From an uncultured Caulobacterales bacterium (GTDB taxonomy: Bacteria; Pseudomonadota; Alphaproteobacteria; Caulobacterales; Caulobacteraceae), in contig CAIOYC010000008.1 in NCBI GenBank assembly GCA_903862425.1, positions 1 through 64,000 of the forward strand: a DNA stretch of 64,000 nt, read 5' to 3'. The notes beneath the pieces were generated by a model. That model was not told the DNA's origin and made no database searches. It worked only from the letters and a program-made list of their open reading frames with translations. Numbering within the stretch: the first letter of the stretch is position 1; each line of letters begins with the position of its first letter. Both the position numbers and the translations under genes were made by a program. Shown here piece by piece: positions 37,327 through 46,802 of this stretch.

Positions 37327-38181
37327 GTGGTGGATGCGACCCTTTCCGCCCCGCGCGTCGGCCGTGATCCGGCCTGGGTAAAGGGCCTGATCCTGACCCT
37401 TGTGGTCGGCTTCATCGTGCTGTTCCTCGTCGCGCCCCTGGCCATGGTGTTCGCCGGCGCGTTGTCCAAAGGTGCGGCGCCCTTCCTGATGGCGCTCGGC
37501 CAGCCGGACTCGCTCTCGGCCATCAGGCTGACCTTGATCGTCGCCGCCATTGCCGTGCCGTTCAATGCGGTGTTCGGCATCAGCGCCGCCTGGGCCATCG
37601 CCAAGCACCGGTTTCCTGGCAAGGCGTTCCTGATCACCCTGATCGACCTGCCTTTTTCCGTCTCGCCGGTGGTGGCGGGGCTGATTTATGTGCTGGTATT
37701 TGGCTTGCAGGGCTGGTTCGGCAACTGGCTGAGCGATCACGACATCAAGATCGTGTTCGCGGTGCCCGGCATCATCCTGGCGACCATCTTCGTCACCTTC
37801 CCCTTCGTGGCGCGCGAGCTGATCCCGCTGATGCAGGCGCAGGGCACGGACGAGGAGGAGGCCGCCGCTACTCTCGGCGCGGGCGGGCTGCAGACCTTTT
37901 GGCGCGTGACCACGCCCAATATCCGCTGGGGCCTGCTCTACGGCGTCCTGCTCAGCAATGCGCGGGCGATGGGCGAGTTCGGAGCCGTGTCGGTGGTGTC
38001 GGGCCATATCCGCGGCCTGACCAACACCATGCCTCTGCATGTGGAGATCCTGTACAACGAGTACGATTTCGTCGGTGCATTCTCGGTGGCGGCCTTGCTC
38101 TGCCTGCTGGCTATCGTCACCCTGGTGCTGAAGGCCGTGCTCGAAACCCTGGAGCCGGAGGCGTCGCGCCATGGCCTTTGA
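37327..38181 (+). CDS. cysW: Sulfate/thiosulfate ABC transporter permease CysW
   Basis: Second permease subunit, 284 residues, six membrane segments and the EAA loop EEEAAATLGAGGLQTFWRVTTPNI at about 175-200. The GTG start lies three bases after the cysT stop. It pairs with CysT and the CysA ATPase; its last eleven bases overlap the start of cysA, which suggests translational coupling. Confidence 0.93.
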   Translation: MVDATLSAPRVGRDPAWVKGLILTLVVGFIVLFLVAPLAMVFAGALSKGAAPFLMALGQPDSLSAIRLTLIVAAIAVPFNAVFGISAAWAIAKHRFPGKAFLITLIDLPFSVSPVVAGLIYVLVFGLQGWFGNWLSDHDIKIVFAVPGIILATIFVTFPFVARELIPLMQAQGTDEEEAAATLGAGGLQTFWRVTTPNIRWGLLYGVLLSNARAMGEFGAVSVVSGHIRGLTNTMPLHVEILYNEYDFVGAFSVAALLCLLAIVTLVLKAVLETLEPEASRHGL

Positions 38182-39274
38182 TCGACCTGAACCTTCGGAG
38201 ACCGCATTGACCCCTGTGGCCGATCCGACCACCGCGCCAGCCGCCGCCATCCGGCTCGACCGTGTGTCCAAGCTGTTCGGCCGGTTCGCCGCGTTGAAAG
38301 GCGTGGAGTTGGAGGTCCGCCCGGGCGAACTTCTCGCCGTGCTGGGACCCTCCGGTTCGGGCAAGACCACCCTGTTGCGTCTCGTGGCCGGGCTGGAATT
38401 CCCGGACGAAGGCCGGATCCTGTTCGGCGACGACGATGTCACCCTGACCAAGGCGTCGGATCGCCGGGTAGGGTTTGTGTTCCAGCAGTACGCCCTGTTC
38501 AAGCACATGACGGTGGCCAAAAATGTCGCCTTCGGCCTCGATGTGCGGCGTAAGGACAAGCCGAGCCGCAAGGATCGCGATGCGCGTGTGGCCGAGTTGC
38601 TGAAGCTGGTGGAGCTCGGCGATCTCGGCAAGCGCTTTCCCCTGCAGCTGTCCGGCGGCCAGCGCCAGCGGGTGGCCCTGGCGCGGGCGCTGGCCGTATC
38701 GCCGCGGGTGCTTTTGCTCGACGAGCCGTTCGGCGCGCTCGACGCCACGGTGCGCAAGTCGCTGCGTCGGGAGCTGCGCCGCATCCACGACGCCACGCAG
38801 GTCACCACCGTCTTCATCACCCACGACCAGGAGGAGGCGCTGGAGCTTTCCGATCGGGTCGTGGTGCTGAACGAAGGGCGGATCGAACAGATCGGCACGC
38901 CGGATGAAATCCTGAACGCCCCCGCCACCGCCTTCGTCGCCGGCTTCGTCGGCCAGTCGAACGCGTTCCATGGCGAGGTCAGGGCCGAAGTATTTAGGGC
39001 CGAGGGGATGACCCTGCCCGCGCCGGGCTTGGCCGATGGTCCGGCTGAGGCCTTCGTCCGAGCCGATCAATGGGCGCTGAGCTCGGGCAAAGGGCTGGAG
39101 GTTAAGGTGCTGCGCGTTCCGCCGAGCGCCGGCCTCCTTCGTGTCGAAGTGGAAGACCCGCACGGCCGCCCGCTCGAAGCGGCGCTGTTGCGCGCCGAGG
39201 GCGTCGCCAAGCCGGCGGTGGGTGATAAGATCCGGTTGAGGGCGACTGGCGGACGCGTCTTTCCGTCGCCCTGA
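38171..39274 (+). CDS. cysA: Sulfate/thiosulfate ABC transporter ATP-binding protein
   Basis: The 367-residue ATPase powers sulfate import. Walker A GPSGSGKTT (about 58), Q-loop GFVFQQYALF, signature LSGGQRQR (about 160), Walker B LLLDEPFGALD, and the switch histidine in FITHDQEEAL are all present, followed by a C-terminal TOBE-like domain from about 265. An N-terminal extension of about 20 residues rich in P, T and E precedes the domain. The ATG has a GGAGG site within the end of cysW. Confidence 0.95.
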   Translation: MAFDRPEPSETALTPVADPTTAPAAAIRLDRVSKLFGRFAALKGVELEVRPGELLAVLGPSGSGKTTLLRLVAGLEFPDEGRILFGDDDVTLTKASDRRVGFVFQQYALFKHMTVAKNVAFGLDVRRKDKPSRKDRDARVAELLKLVELGDLGKRFPLQLSGGQRQRVALARALAVSPRVLLLDEPFGALDATVRKSLRRELRRIHDATQVTTVFITHDQEEALELSDRVVVLNEGRIEQIGTPDEILNAPATAFVAGFVGQSNAFHGEVRAEVFRAEGMTLPAPGLADGPAEAFVRADQWALSSGKGLEVKVLRVPPSAGLLRVEVEDPHGRPLEAALLRAEGVAKPAVGDKIRLRATGGRVFPSP

Positions 39275-39405
39275 GCCCGGCCAAGCCTGAAATACGGCTT
39301 GCGAACCACCCATAACGGTGACAGCCACGGACGACGCCGCTAGACCGGCGTAGGGGTGAGTGGCCGCGCCGTTCATCGGCGTCAGTGTTTGAATAGGACT
39401 TTCGC

Positions 39406-41205
39406 TTGGGACGACCAGGCCTCGCCTTGGCGATCGCCGCCGCTTTTCTGATCTGCGCGCCCGTGATTTCCAAGGGTGGGGCGCAGGCGGCGACCCAGCG
39501 CCGGGCGGTGGTCGAGGGGGTGGAGGATCGCGCCCTGCGCAACGCCATCGAGCTTGCGATCGGCGATGAGAAAAGTCAGCCGGCCAATCGTATCGACGCG
39601 CGCCGCCGCGCCCGCCAAGCCGCCGACAGCGCCACTAAACTTCTACGCTCGGAGGGCTATTACGACTCCGAAGTGAGGTCTGACATCGGCGAGGGCGACC
39701 GGCCACAGGCCGTGGTGAAGATCGAGGTGGGACCACGCACGGTGCTGGCTTCGCCTCAGATCCAGTGGATCGGGGCGCCGCCCGCTCAGGCCCAGCAGGC
39801 CGACATCGTCAAGACCATGGTGTTGAAGACCGGCGCGCCAGCGCGCGCCGCCGACGTTCTGGCGGCGGAGGGGCGGCTGGTCTCCGCCACGCAGGAGCAG
39901 GGCTATGCCGACGCCAAGACCGCCGACCGAGAGGTCTCGGTCGAACACCTCGACAAGACCATGCACGTGGTCTTCAAGATCGCCGCCGGGCCGCTGGTCA
40001 AGCTCGACGGGCTGAAGATCGAGAGCAAGGGTCGCACCAAGCGCGCCTGGTTGTTGAAGCTGGTGCCGTGGAAGGCCAACGACGTCTACAAGCCCGCCCG
40101 CGTCGCAGAGTTGGAACGGCGGTTGCTGGAAACCCAGGTGTACGAGTCGGTGACCGTTGCGCTGGCGCCTGAGCCAAATGCCGACGGACTGCGCCCGGTG
40201 GTGGTGAGCCTCGCTGACCGCTCGCGCCACACCATCGAGTTCGGGGCCGGCTATTCCACATCAGAGGGGCCGGATGTGGAGCTGAAGCTGCTGAGCTACA
40301 ATATCTTCGGTCGCGGCGACACGGTGACCTATGAGGCGCGCTATGCCGATACCGCCAATACCAACGATCTCGGCTCCAAGCTTGGCGTCCAGCTGTCGCT
40401 GCCGCATTTCATGCAGCCGGGGCGGACCCTCACCGTCGAGCCCTCGCTGTTCCAGAATGTCACCAACGCCTATACCGCCACGGGCGGCGGGATCAGCGGC
40501 GACCTGACCCAACGCTATGGCAAGACCTCCTTCGTCACCGGCGGCGCGTCGGTCACCCAGAGCCGGGTGGACGACAAGGAGACCGGCAGCATCAACATCC
40601 TGACGCTCAAGCTGCTCGGCGCCTTCGCGCTCGACCGCTCGGACAATCCGCTCGATCCGCACACCGGCTACAAGATCGACGCGCGGGTCGAGCCAACCCA
40701 GATCGAGGGCGACGAGCAGCTCTTCTATGTGAAGATGCAGGCCCAGGCGTCCTGGTATCTGCCGCTCGACAAGCTGGACAACAACATCCTCGCCTTCCGC
40801 GGCCGGATCGGCTCCATCGTCGGCGGCAAGATCCCGAGCGTGCCGGCGTCCGACCGATTCTATGCCGGCGGCGGCGGCTCGGTGCGCGGCTATGTCTACC
40901 AGACGGTGGGGCCGCACTATGCGGACAATACACCCGTTGGCGGCCTGTCGCTCGTGGAGGGCTCGGTTGAGCTGCGCCATCGATTCAACGATACCTTCGG
41001 GGGCGTGCTATTCTTCGATACCGGCTCAGTAGGGGGCCAGATTCAGCCGGACTTCCGCCATACGGACGCGGCGCTGGGCCTTGGCCTGCGCTACAATCTC
41101 GGCTTCGCCCCGATCCGGGCCGACATCGGCTTTCCGCTGCAGAACGCCAATGGGGCGGGGCAGGCGCCGTTCCAGATCTACATCTCCATCGGGCAAAGCT
41201 TTTGA
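39406..41205 (+). CDS. tamA: Outer-membrane translocation/assembly factor TamA
   Basis: TamA is a BamA-like outer-membrane protein that works with inner-membrane TamB to insert certain outer-membrane proteins. A TTG start follows AGGA by seven bases; a signal peptide is present (MGRPGLALAIAAAFLICAPVIS). POTRA-like repeats fill residues about 30-250 (including VLASPQIQWIGAPPAQ and LVKLDGLKIESKG), and the last 350 residues form the 16-strand barrel, ending in the aromatic PFQIYISIGQSF. The RGY motif (VRGYVYQ) is in the lid loop. The TamB gene begins within the stop codon. Confidence 0.93.
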   Translation: MGRPGLALAIAAAFLICAPVISKGGAQAATQRRAVVEGVEDRALRNAIELAIGDEKSQPANRIDARRRARQAADSATKLLRSEGYYDSEVRSDIGEGDRPQAVVKIEVGPRTVLASPQIQWIGAPPAQAQQADIVKTMVLKTGAPARAADVLAAEGRLVSATQEQGYADAKTADREVSVEHLDKTMHVVFKIAAGPLVKLDGLKIESKGRTKRAWLLKLVPWKANDVYKPARVAELERRLLETQVYESVTVALAPEPNADGLRPVVVSLADRSRHTIEFGAGYSTSEGPDVELKLLSYNIFGRGDTVTYEARYADTANTNDLGSKLGVQLSLPHFMQPGRTLTVEPSLFQNVTNAYTATGGGISGDLTQRYGKTSFVTGGASVTQSRVDDKETGSINILTLKLLGAFALDRSDNPLDPHTGYKIDARVEPTQIEGDEQLFYVKMQAQASWYLPLDKLDNNILAFRGRIGSIVGGKIPSVPASDRFYAGGGGSVRGYVYQTVGPHYADNTPVGGLSLVEGSVELRHRFNDTFGGVLFFDTGSVGGQIQPDFRHTDAALGLGLRYNLGFAPIRADIGFPLQNANGAGQAPFQIYISIGQSF

Positions 41206-44200
41206 GCGAGTCCGACAGCCCATCCGTCGAGACGGCGCCGCCTGGGCCGAGCCCGAAGCGCAGGTCACGCTGGGGCTGGTGGACCCTGGGCGTCGTCGGC
41301 GGCCTGATCGCGACCCTGCTCATCGCCGCGGTTGTGGTGCGTTATGGCGCGGCGACGGAGCCCGGGCGGGCGCTGATCGTCCGCCTGGTCAACGGGTTGA
41401 AGCTCGGTCCCGTCGGGCACCTGAAGATCGCCGGGCTGAAGGGCGACGTGTTCGAAGCTTTCAGTGTCGAGGACTTGGAAGTCGTCGACGCCAAGGGAAG
41501 TTGGGTCGTTGCGCACCGGGTGCGAATGATCTGGTCGCCGGCCGAGCTGATGGGTCGGCGCGTCCATATCGGGCGGCTATGGGCGGACGACCTGCATGTA
41601 TACCGCGCGCCGGAGATGACGAAGGAGCCCGCGGGTCCCGCCGCAAAGCCGCCGGTCAGCGTGGTGCTCGACGACCTGCGCCTGAAACTGGAGACGGACC
41701 CTGCGATCAGCGTCCAGCACGGCCTGTGGGACGTGCGCGCCAGGCTGATCCTGCGCCGGAGCGGCGAGGCCAGGGCCAGCATCGCCGCGCACAGCCTGCT
41801 GCACAAGGGCGACGGGCTCGACCTGCAAGCCGACATCGGTCGTCGCGACCGCATGCATCTACGCGCCGAGGCGGTGGAGGCGGCGGGCGGCGCTCTGGCT
41901 GGCGCGCTCGGCCTGCCGGCGGATCGGCGCCTGCTGGTCCACGCCAAGGGCGACGCCAACCAGATTGAGGGTCAGCTCGATGCTGAGGTCCAGTCCGGCG
42001 CCGAAAAGCCGCTAGACCTCGCGGCCCGCTGGTCCAAAGCCGGGGCCGAGGTGAACGGGCATGTGAACCTCGCCGCGTCCAAGCTCACTAGATATTTCGC
42101 CGACCGGCTGGGGCCCGAGGCGAGCATCACCGCCAGCGTGAAGCCCGACCACGGCGACATCTATACGGCGACGGGCCGACTGACGGCGCGCGACGGGAAC
42201 ATCGCCATTGACGGGCCAGTGAATTGGAGGACGCGGCGGGCGGAGGGCGCGCACGTGTCCGCGCATCTGCCGGACCTGTCGCGCTGGCTTGAAATCCCCA
42301 AGATCGGCCCGGCGAGTCTCGATGGCCAGGTTACCGGCGGGCTCGACGACTTCATGCTGAAGGGGAAGGTCGCGGCCGAGCGGTTCGAGCAAAGCGGGGT
42401 TACGGTCGCGCGCCTGGAAGGTCCCGCCAGCATCGGTCTTTCCAAGGGGGAGTGGCGCATCCAGGCCGATGTGCAGGGCTCGGGCGCGAAGGGCGCCGCG
42501 CCCATCGGCCCGTTGATCGGACCGACCCCCCACGCTGCTGTCGACCTTTCGCTACTGAAGGACGGCCGGTTCCTGATCCGCTCCGCCGACCTCAAGGGTT
42601 CCGGGGTGCAGGTGAGCGCGACGGGTGGGCAGGGGCTGCTCGGTGATCTCACCTTCAAGGGCGATATGCGGGTGAGCAACCTGGCGCCGATCCATCCCGG
42701 CGCGCACGGCGCGGTGAGCGCCAGCTGGAACGCCTCGGCGGGTAAGAATTCGTCCACCTGGGCGCTAACGCTGGACGCCAAAGGAACCGGCTTCGCCACG
42801 GGCCTGCCGGAGCTCGACCGGTATCTGGGCGCCCAACCCCGCTTCACTGCCAAGGGCTCGGCCGGACCCAAGGGGATCGTGTTCGATCGGGCGGAACTGA
42901 ACGGCGCCGCGTTGCAGGCTACCGGCAAAGGTGCGTTGGGCGACAAGGAAAGCATCGATTTCGATATCGACTGGAGCGCAAAGGGACCCTTTGCCGCCGG
43001 TCCAGTGGAGGTCGCCGGGTTGGCCAAGGGCACGGGCAAGATCACCGGCACGCTCTCCAACCCCCGCGCGGATCTCATGGCCGAACTGGCCTCGGTGGAC
43101 TTTGGCCGGCTGATCATCACTCCCGCCAAGCTGTCCCTGACCCTGCTGAAGGGGCCGGATGGACTCGACGGCTCAGGCGCGCTGGAAGGGCTGACCAAGG
43201 ACTATGGCCGCGCCAGTCTGAAGACCGGCTTCCGCTTTGTCGGGCCGGGGATCGAACTGCACGATCTGGCGGCCGATGCGGGCGGGGTAAAGCTTTCCGG
43301 CGCCCTGGCCTTGCGCGATGGTGCGGCGTCCACCGCCGATCTGACCCTCAGCGCTGGAGCGGGGGCCTTTCTCAGCGCCGGCCGTCTGGACGGGACGCTC
43401 AAGCTGGTAGACCAGACCGGCGGCGTCCAGGCGCGCCTGGACCTGACCGGCAAGGGGTTGGCCTCGCCCGACCTGCCCACCACGATCCGGAATCTGAAGC
43501 TCACGGCAGCCGGACCACTTGCGAAGCTTCCGTTTCAGGCCAGCCTCGACAGCCTCGATCCCATCGCCTGGTCGTTCAAGGGCGATGGAGTCTATGCGGG
43601 GGGCAAGGAGACGGTGGTTACCCTTTCCGGCGGCGGCAAGCTGCGTAAGGCGGCCTACAGCACCCGGTCGCCCGCCGAAGTCCGATTCGGGCCCGATGGT
43701 AACGGAGCCAGGCTGCACCTCGCCATCGGCGGCGGGCGCGCCGATATCGACGCACGGCTCACCTCGGGCGAGGCCCAGGCCAAGGCGGAGCTGGCCAATG
43801 TGAGCCTCGGCGCCGTCCTGGAAGACTTCACCGGCGCGGTCTCCGGCACGCTGGCGCTGCAGGGAAAGGGGCCACGCCTCGAAGGATCGCTCGACGGGAC
43901 TGTGACCGACGCCCGTTCCAAGGATGAACCGGCCAAGGAAGCCCTCACCGGCCATGTCAAGGCAAGCCTGTCCGGATCACGTATCCACTTCGCCGCCAAC
44001 GCCGCCAATCCGGAAGGATTGAAATCCAATTTGGAGGTAGACCTTCCAGCAGAAGCTTCCGCCGCGCCGTTCCGGATCGCCATCGACCGCACCAAACCCC
44101 TCAACGGAACCTTCAACGCGGAGGGGGAGATTCATCCCCTGTGGGATTTGATCGCGGGCGGCGAGCGCACCCTTTCGGGCCAGGTCTCGGCCCACGCCAC

Positions 44201-45374
44201 CTTTGGCGGGACCATCGCCGATCCGGCCGCCACCGGCGAAGCTTCCCTGGCCAAGGGTCAGTTCCGCGACATCGCGACCGGGCTGGCGCTGAACAATCTC
44301 ACCGTCGCGACGGAGTTCAACCACACCCTGGTGACGGTCAGCCAGTTCAGCGGCGCGGACTCACGCGGCGGGACACTGACCGGGCAAGGTCGCGTCAGCC
44401 TTGAGCGGGCAGGTGGTTCTACTTTCACCCTCAACGCCAAGCGTTTCCAGCTGATCGACAATGAAGTAGGGCGCGCCTCGGCCTCCGGCGCCGTGACGGT
44501 GACGCGCGATGCGGACGGTAAGGCGCGGCTCTCCGGAGCCCTCACGATCGACCGTGCCGATTTCACCGTGAACACCCCCGTGCCCACCGGCGTGGTGCCC
44601 CTGGACGTGGTCGAGCTGCATCAGAAGGAGGTCGAGGGCATCGAGCGTGCGGGCAAGCCCGGCCCCGAGCCGGTCTTCGCCCTTGATGTGTCGCTTAAGG
44701 CGCCCCGCGGCATCGTCCTCAAGGGGAAGGGACTGGAAGCGGAGCTCTCGCTAGACGCGCATGTCGGTGGGTTCATCAGTCGTCCAGAGCTCACCGGCAA
44801 CGCGCGGATCGTGCGCGGCTTCTACGACTTCGCTGGTCAGCGGTTCGAGCTGGACGACCGCGGGGTTGTGCGTCTCGGCACGACCCCTGAGCAGATCCGC
44901 CTCGACCTCACCGCTACCCGCGATGACCCCACATTGACGGCGGTGGTGAGAGTGAAGGGCACGGCCGCCAAGCCGGAAATTACCCTGACTTCAAGCCCGG
45001 TCTTGCCTCAGGACGAGGTGCTCTCGCGCATGTTGTTCGGCGTCTCCGCCGCCCAGCTTTCGCCCGGTCAGGCGGCGCAGCTGGCCTCGTCGCTGGCGGC
45101 CCTGCAGGGCGGGGGTGGTTTCGACCTGATCGGCAACCTGCGCCAGTTTGCAGGCCTCGACCGTCTGGCCCTCGGCGGCACGCAGGCCTCCGGCACCACC
45201 GTGTCGGGCGGTAAGTACCTGACCGATAATGTCTATCTGGAGCTCACCGGCGGCGGCCGCACGGGACCCTCGGCGCAGGTGGAATGGCGGGTTCGGCGTG
45301 ACCTGTCGCTGGTCTCCCAGGTGGGCACGCAGGGCGATGCGCGCCTGTCGATCCGCTTCCGCAAGGACTACTAG
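41202..45374 (+). CDS. tamB: Translocation and assembly module protein TamB
   Basis: A 1390-residue protein with an N-terminal signal-anchor (about residues 24-46: WGWWTLGVVGGLIATLLIAAVVV) and a long repetitive beta-helical body reaching the outer membrane, ending with the DUF490 domain (the last 300 residues, with QRFELDDRGVVRLG and LSLVSQVGTQGDARLSIRFRKDY). TamB-type proteins may also carry phospholipids between membranes. A TTG start overlaps the tamA stop by four bases (TTGA), so both are translated together. Confidence 0.94.
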   Translation: MSESDSPSVETAPPGPSPKRRSRWGWWTLGVVGGLIATLLIAAVVVRYGAATEPGRALIVRLVNGLKLGPVGHLKIAGLKGDVFEAFSVEDLEVVDAKGSWVVAHRVRMIWSPAELMGRRVHIGRLWADDLHVYRAPEMTKEPAGPAAKPPVSVVLDDLRLKLETDPAISVQHGLWDVRARLILRRSGEARASIAAHSLLHKGDGLDLQADIGRRDRMHLRAEAVEAAGGALAGALGLPADRRLLVHAKGDANQIEGQLDAEVQSGAEKPLDLAARWSKAGAEVNGHVNLAASKLTRYFADRLGPEASITASVKPDHGDIYTATGRLTARDGNIAIDGPVNWRTRRAEGAHVSAHLPDLSRWLEIPKIGPASLDGQVTGGLDDFMLKGKVAAERFEQSGVTVARLEGPASIGLSKGEWRIQADVQGSGAKGAAPIGPLIGPTPHAAVDLSLLKDGRFLIRSADLKGSGVQVSATGGQGLLGDLTFKGDMRVSNLAPIHPGAHGAVSASWNASAGKNSSTWALTLDAKGTGFATGLPELDRYLGAQPRFTAKGSAGPKGIVFDRAELNGAALQATGKGALGDKESIDFDIDWSAKGPFAAGPVEVAGLAKGTGKITGTLSNPRADLMAELASVDFGRLIITPAKLSLTLLKGPDGLDGSGALEGLTKDYGRASLKTGFRFVGPGIELHDLAADAGGVKLSGALALRDGAASTADLTLSAGAGAFLSAGRLDGTLKLVDQTGGVQARLDLTGKGLASPDLPTTIRNLKLTAAGPLAKLPFQASLDSLDPIAWSFKGDGVYAGGKETVVTLSGGGKLRKAAYSTRSPAEVRFGPDGNGARLHLAIGGGRADIDARLTSGEAQAKAELANVSLGAVLEDFTGAVSGTLALQGKGPRLEGSLDGTVTDARSKDEPAKEALTGHVKASLSGSRIHFAANAANPEGLKSNLEVDLPAEASAAPFRIAIDRTKPLNGTFNAEGEIHPLWDLIAGGERTLSGQVSAHATFGGTIADPAATGEASLAKGQFRDIATGLALNNLTVATEFNHTLVTVSQFSGADSRGGTLTGQGRVSLERAGGSTFTLNAKRFQLIDNEVGRASASGAVTVTRDADGKARLSGALTIDRADFTVNTPVPTGVVPLDVVELHQKEVEGIERAGKPGPEPVFALDVSLKAPRGIVLKGKGLEAELSLDAHVGGFISRPELTGNARIVRGFYDFAGQRFELDDRGVVRLGTTPEQIRLDLTATRDDPTLTAVVRVKGTAAKPEITLTSSPVLPQDEVLSRMLFGVSAAQLSPGQAAQLASSLAALQGGGGFDLIGNLRQFAGLDRLALGGTQASGTTVSGGKYLTDNVYLELTGGGRTGPSAQVEWRVRRDLSLVSQVGTQGDARLSIRFRKDY

Positions 45375-45383
45375 CGAAAAGGT

Positions 45384-46253
45384 CTAGGCGGCTTTGCGAC
45401 CGCCGCGGTGCGCATAGTGCTGGTCGCCGTGGTGGAACACCCCATCCGTCGGCAGCACCCCTTCGATGGGAATGTCCTTCAGCGACGGCAGGCGGGCGTA
45501 AAGGCCGCCGAAGTCCTTCATCGCCGCCTCGAGCAGGGACTCGATGGACTCGATGACGAAATAGACCTGCTGGAAATCGTCGATGCGATAGGGCGTTCGC
45601 ATCACCCGCTCCAGATCGAAGCCCAGCCGGTTGGGCGAAGCATCGTCCAAGGCGAACACGGTCTCGCTCTTGGAAGATACGATCCCGGCGCCATAGATGC
45701 GCAGGCCTTCAGCCGAACGCATCAGGCCGAACTCCACCGTATACCAATAGAGCCGCGCCAGATTGTGCAGTTGGCCAAGGCCCATGGCGCGGCGCCCGCC
45801 CTCGCCATAGGCCTGCATGAAGTCTGCGAAGGTGGGATCGGTCAGCATCGGCACGTGGCCGAAGACGTCATGGAAGACGTCGGGCTCTTCCAGATAGTCT
45901 AGCTGGTCGGGCTTCCTGATGAAGTTGCCGGCCGGGAAGCGGCGGTTGGCCAGGTGCTCGAAGAAGACGTCGTCGGGCACCAGGCCCGGCACCGCCACAA
46001 CGCTCCAGCCGGTAAGCGCGCGGAGCTTTTCCGACATCCGCTCGAAGTCGGGAATGCCGTCGCCGTGCAGATCGAGCGCGTCCAGGCCCTTCAGGAACTG
46101 GTCGCAGGCGCGTCCGGGCAGGACTTTGGACTGGCGCTCATAGAGGGTCAGCCACACGCCGTGATCCTCGGCGGTGTAGTTTTCCCATCCCTGAGAGATG
46201 GTCCAGTCGGCGGCCGCGCCGGGGGGAGGGGAAGCGTTACGATCAGCACTCAT
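45384..46253 (-). CDS. phhA: Phenylalanine 4-monooxygenase
   Basis: This enzyme hydroxylates phenylalanine to tyrosine with pterin and iron. The two histidine ligands are in DVFHDVFGHVPML (about 125-138) and the glutamate is in YTVEFGLMRS (about 178). The 289-residue protein is the bacterial single-domain form. The ATG at 46253 is preferred over a TTG at 46280. It gives a second, phenylalanine-based source of tyrosine, or an entry into its degradation; further degradation genes are not in this window. Confidence 0.95.
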   Translation of the reverse strand: MSADRNASPPPGAAADWTISQGWENYTAEDHGVWLTLYERQSKVLPGRACDQFLKGLDALDLHGDGIPDFERMSEKLRALTGWSVVAVPGLVPDDVFFEHLANRRFPAGNFIRKPDQLDYLEEPDVFHDVFGHVPMLTDPTFADFMQAYGEGGRRAMGLGQLHNLARLYWYTVEFGLMRSAEGLRIYGAGIVSSKSETVFALDDASPNRLGFDLERVMRTPYRIDDFQQVYFVIESIESLLEAAMKDFGGLYARLPSLKDIPIEGVLPTDGVFHHGDQHYAHRGGRKAA

Positions 46254-46330
46254 GGGCTCAATAGGCTCCCCGAGTTGCAAAAATTCCGTTGAGCGATTGC
46301 ATTTTCATGTGGAATGTCCGCCAGCGTCGC

Positions 46331-46660
46331 TCAATGACCTACCTGCGAGCGCAGATGGTAGTGTCCGTCGTTGAACTCGTCGAACAGCACAGCCGTCTGC
46401 GGATGGCCCACCGGCTCGCCGGTTTCGTCGGGCACAAGGTTCTGTTCGGACACGTAGGCGACGTAGGCCGAGGACTCGTTCTCGGCCAGCAGGTGGTAGA
46501 ACGGCTGGTCCTTCCGGGGACGGATCTCCTCCGGGATCGAATTCCACCATTCCTCGGTATTGGCGAACACCGGATCGACATCGAAGATCACGCCGCGGAA
46601 CGGGAAGATCCGATGCTTGACCACCTGGCCGATGCTGAACTTGGCGACACGAGACTCCAT
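46331..46660 (-). CDS. hspQ: Heat shock protein HspQ
   Basis: Of 109 residues, it carries the HspQ family core: KFSIGQVVKHRIFPFRGVIFDVDPVF near the start, PEEIRPRKDQPFYHLLAEN in the middle and the C-terminal VSEQNLVPDETGEPVGHP. HspQ modulates Lon proteolysis and slows the replication initiator in Escherichia coli. The ATG at 46660 is used; a TTG nine bases upstream is possible. It lies between phhA and a divergent ppx and is probably transcribed on its own. Confidence 0.93.
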   Translation of the reverse strand: MESRVAKFSIGQVVKHRIFPFRGVIFDVDPVFANTEEWWNSIPEEIRPRKDQPFYHLLAENESSAYVAYVSEQNLVPDETGEPVGHPQTAVLFDEFNDGHYHLRSQVGH

Positions 46661-46802
46661 GGCGCTCAATATAGCGGTTAATCACTGACCGTCACATGAA
46701 CGGAGGCGAAAGCCTAGCCTGGATGCCGGCTTAGATGCACGTCAGGGTTCGCAATCGGTGAGGCGCCTGTTAAGTTGTCGTTTTGCTGGTGAGCGTCGTT
46801 TG

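Noticed and set aside
39275-39405. Small hairpins between cysA and tamA
   Set aside because: Six-base stems (CAAGCC/GGCTTG, ACGCCG/CGGCGT) occur but have no T tract or loop of note; they are not beyond chance in GC-rich DNA.
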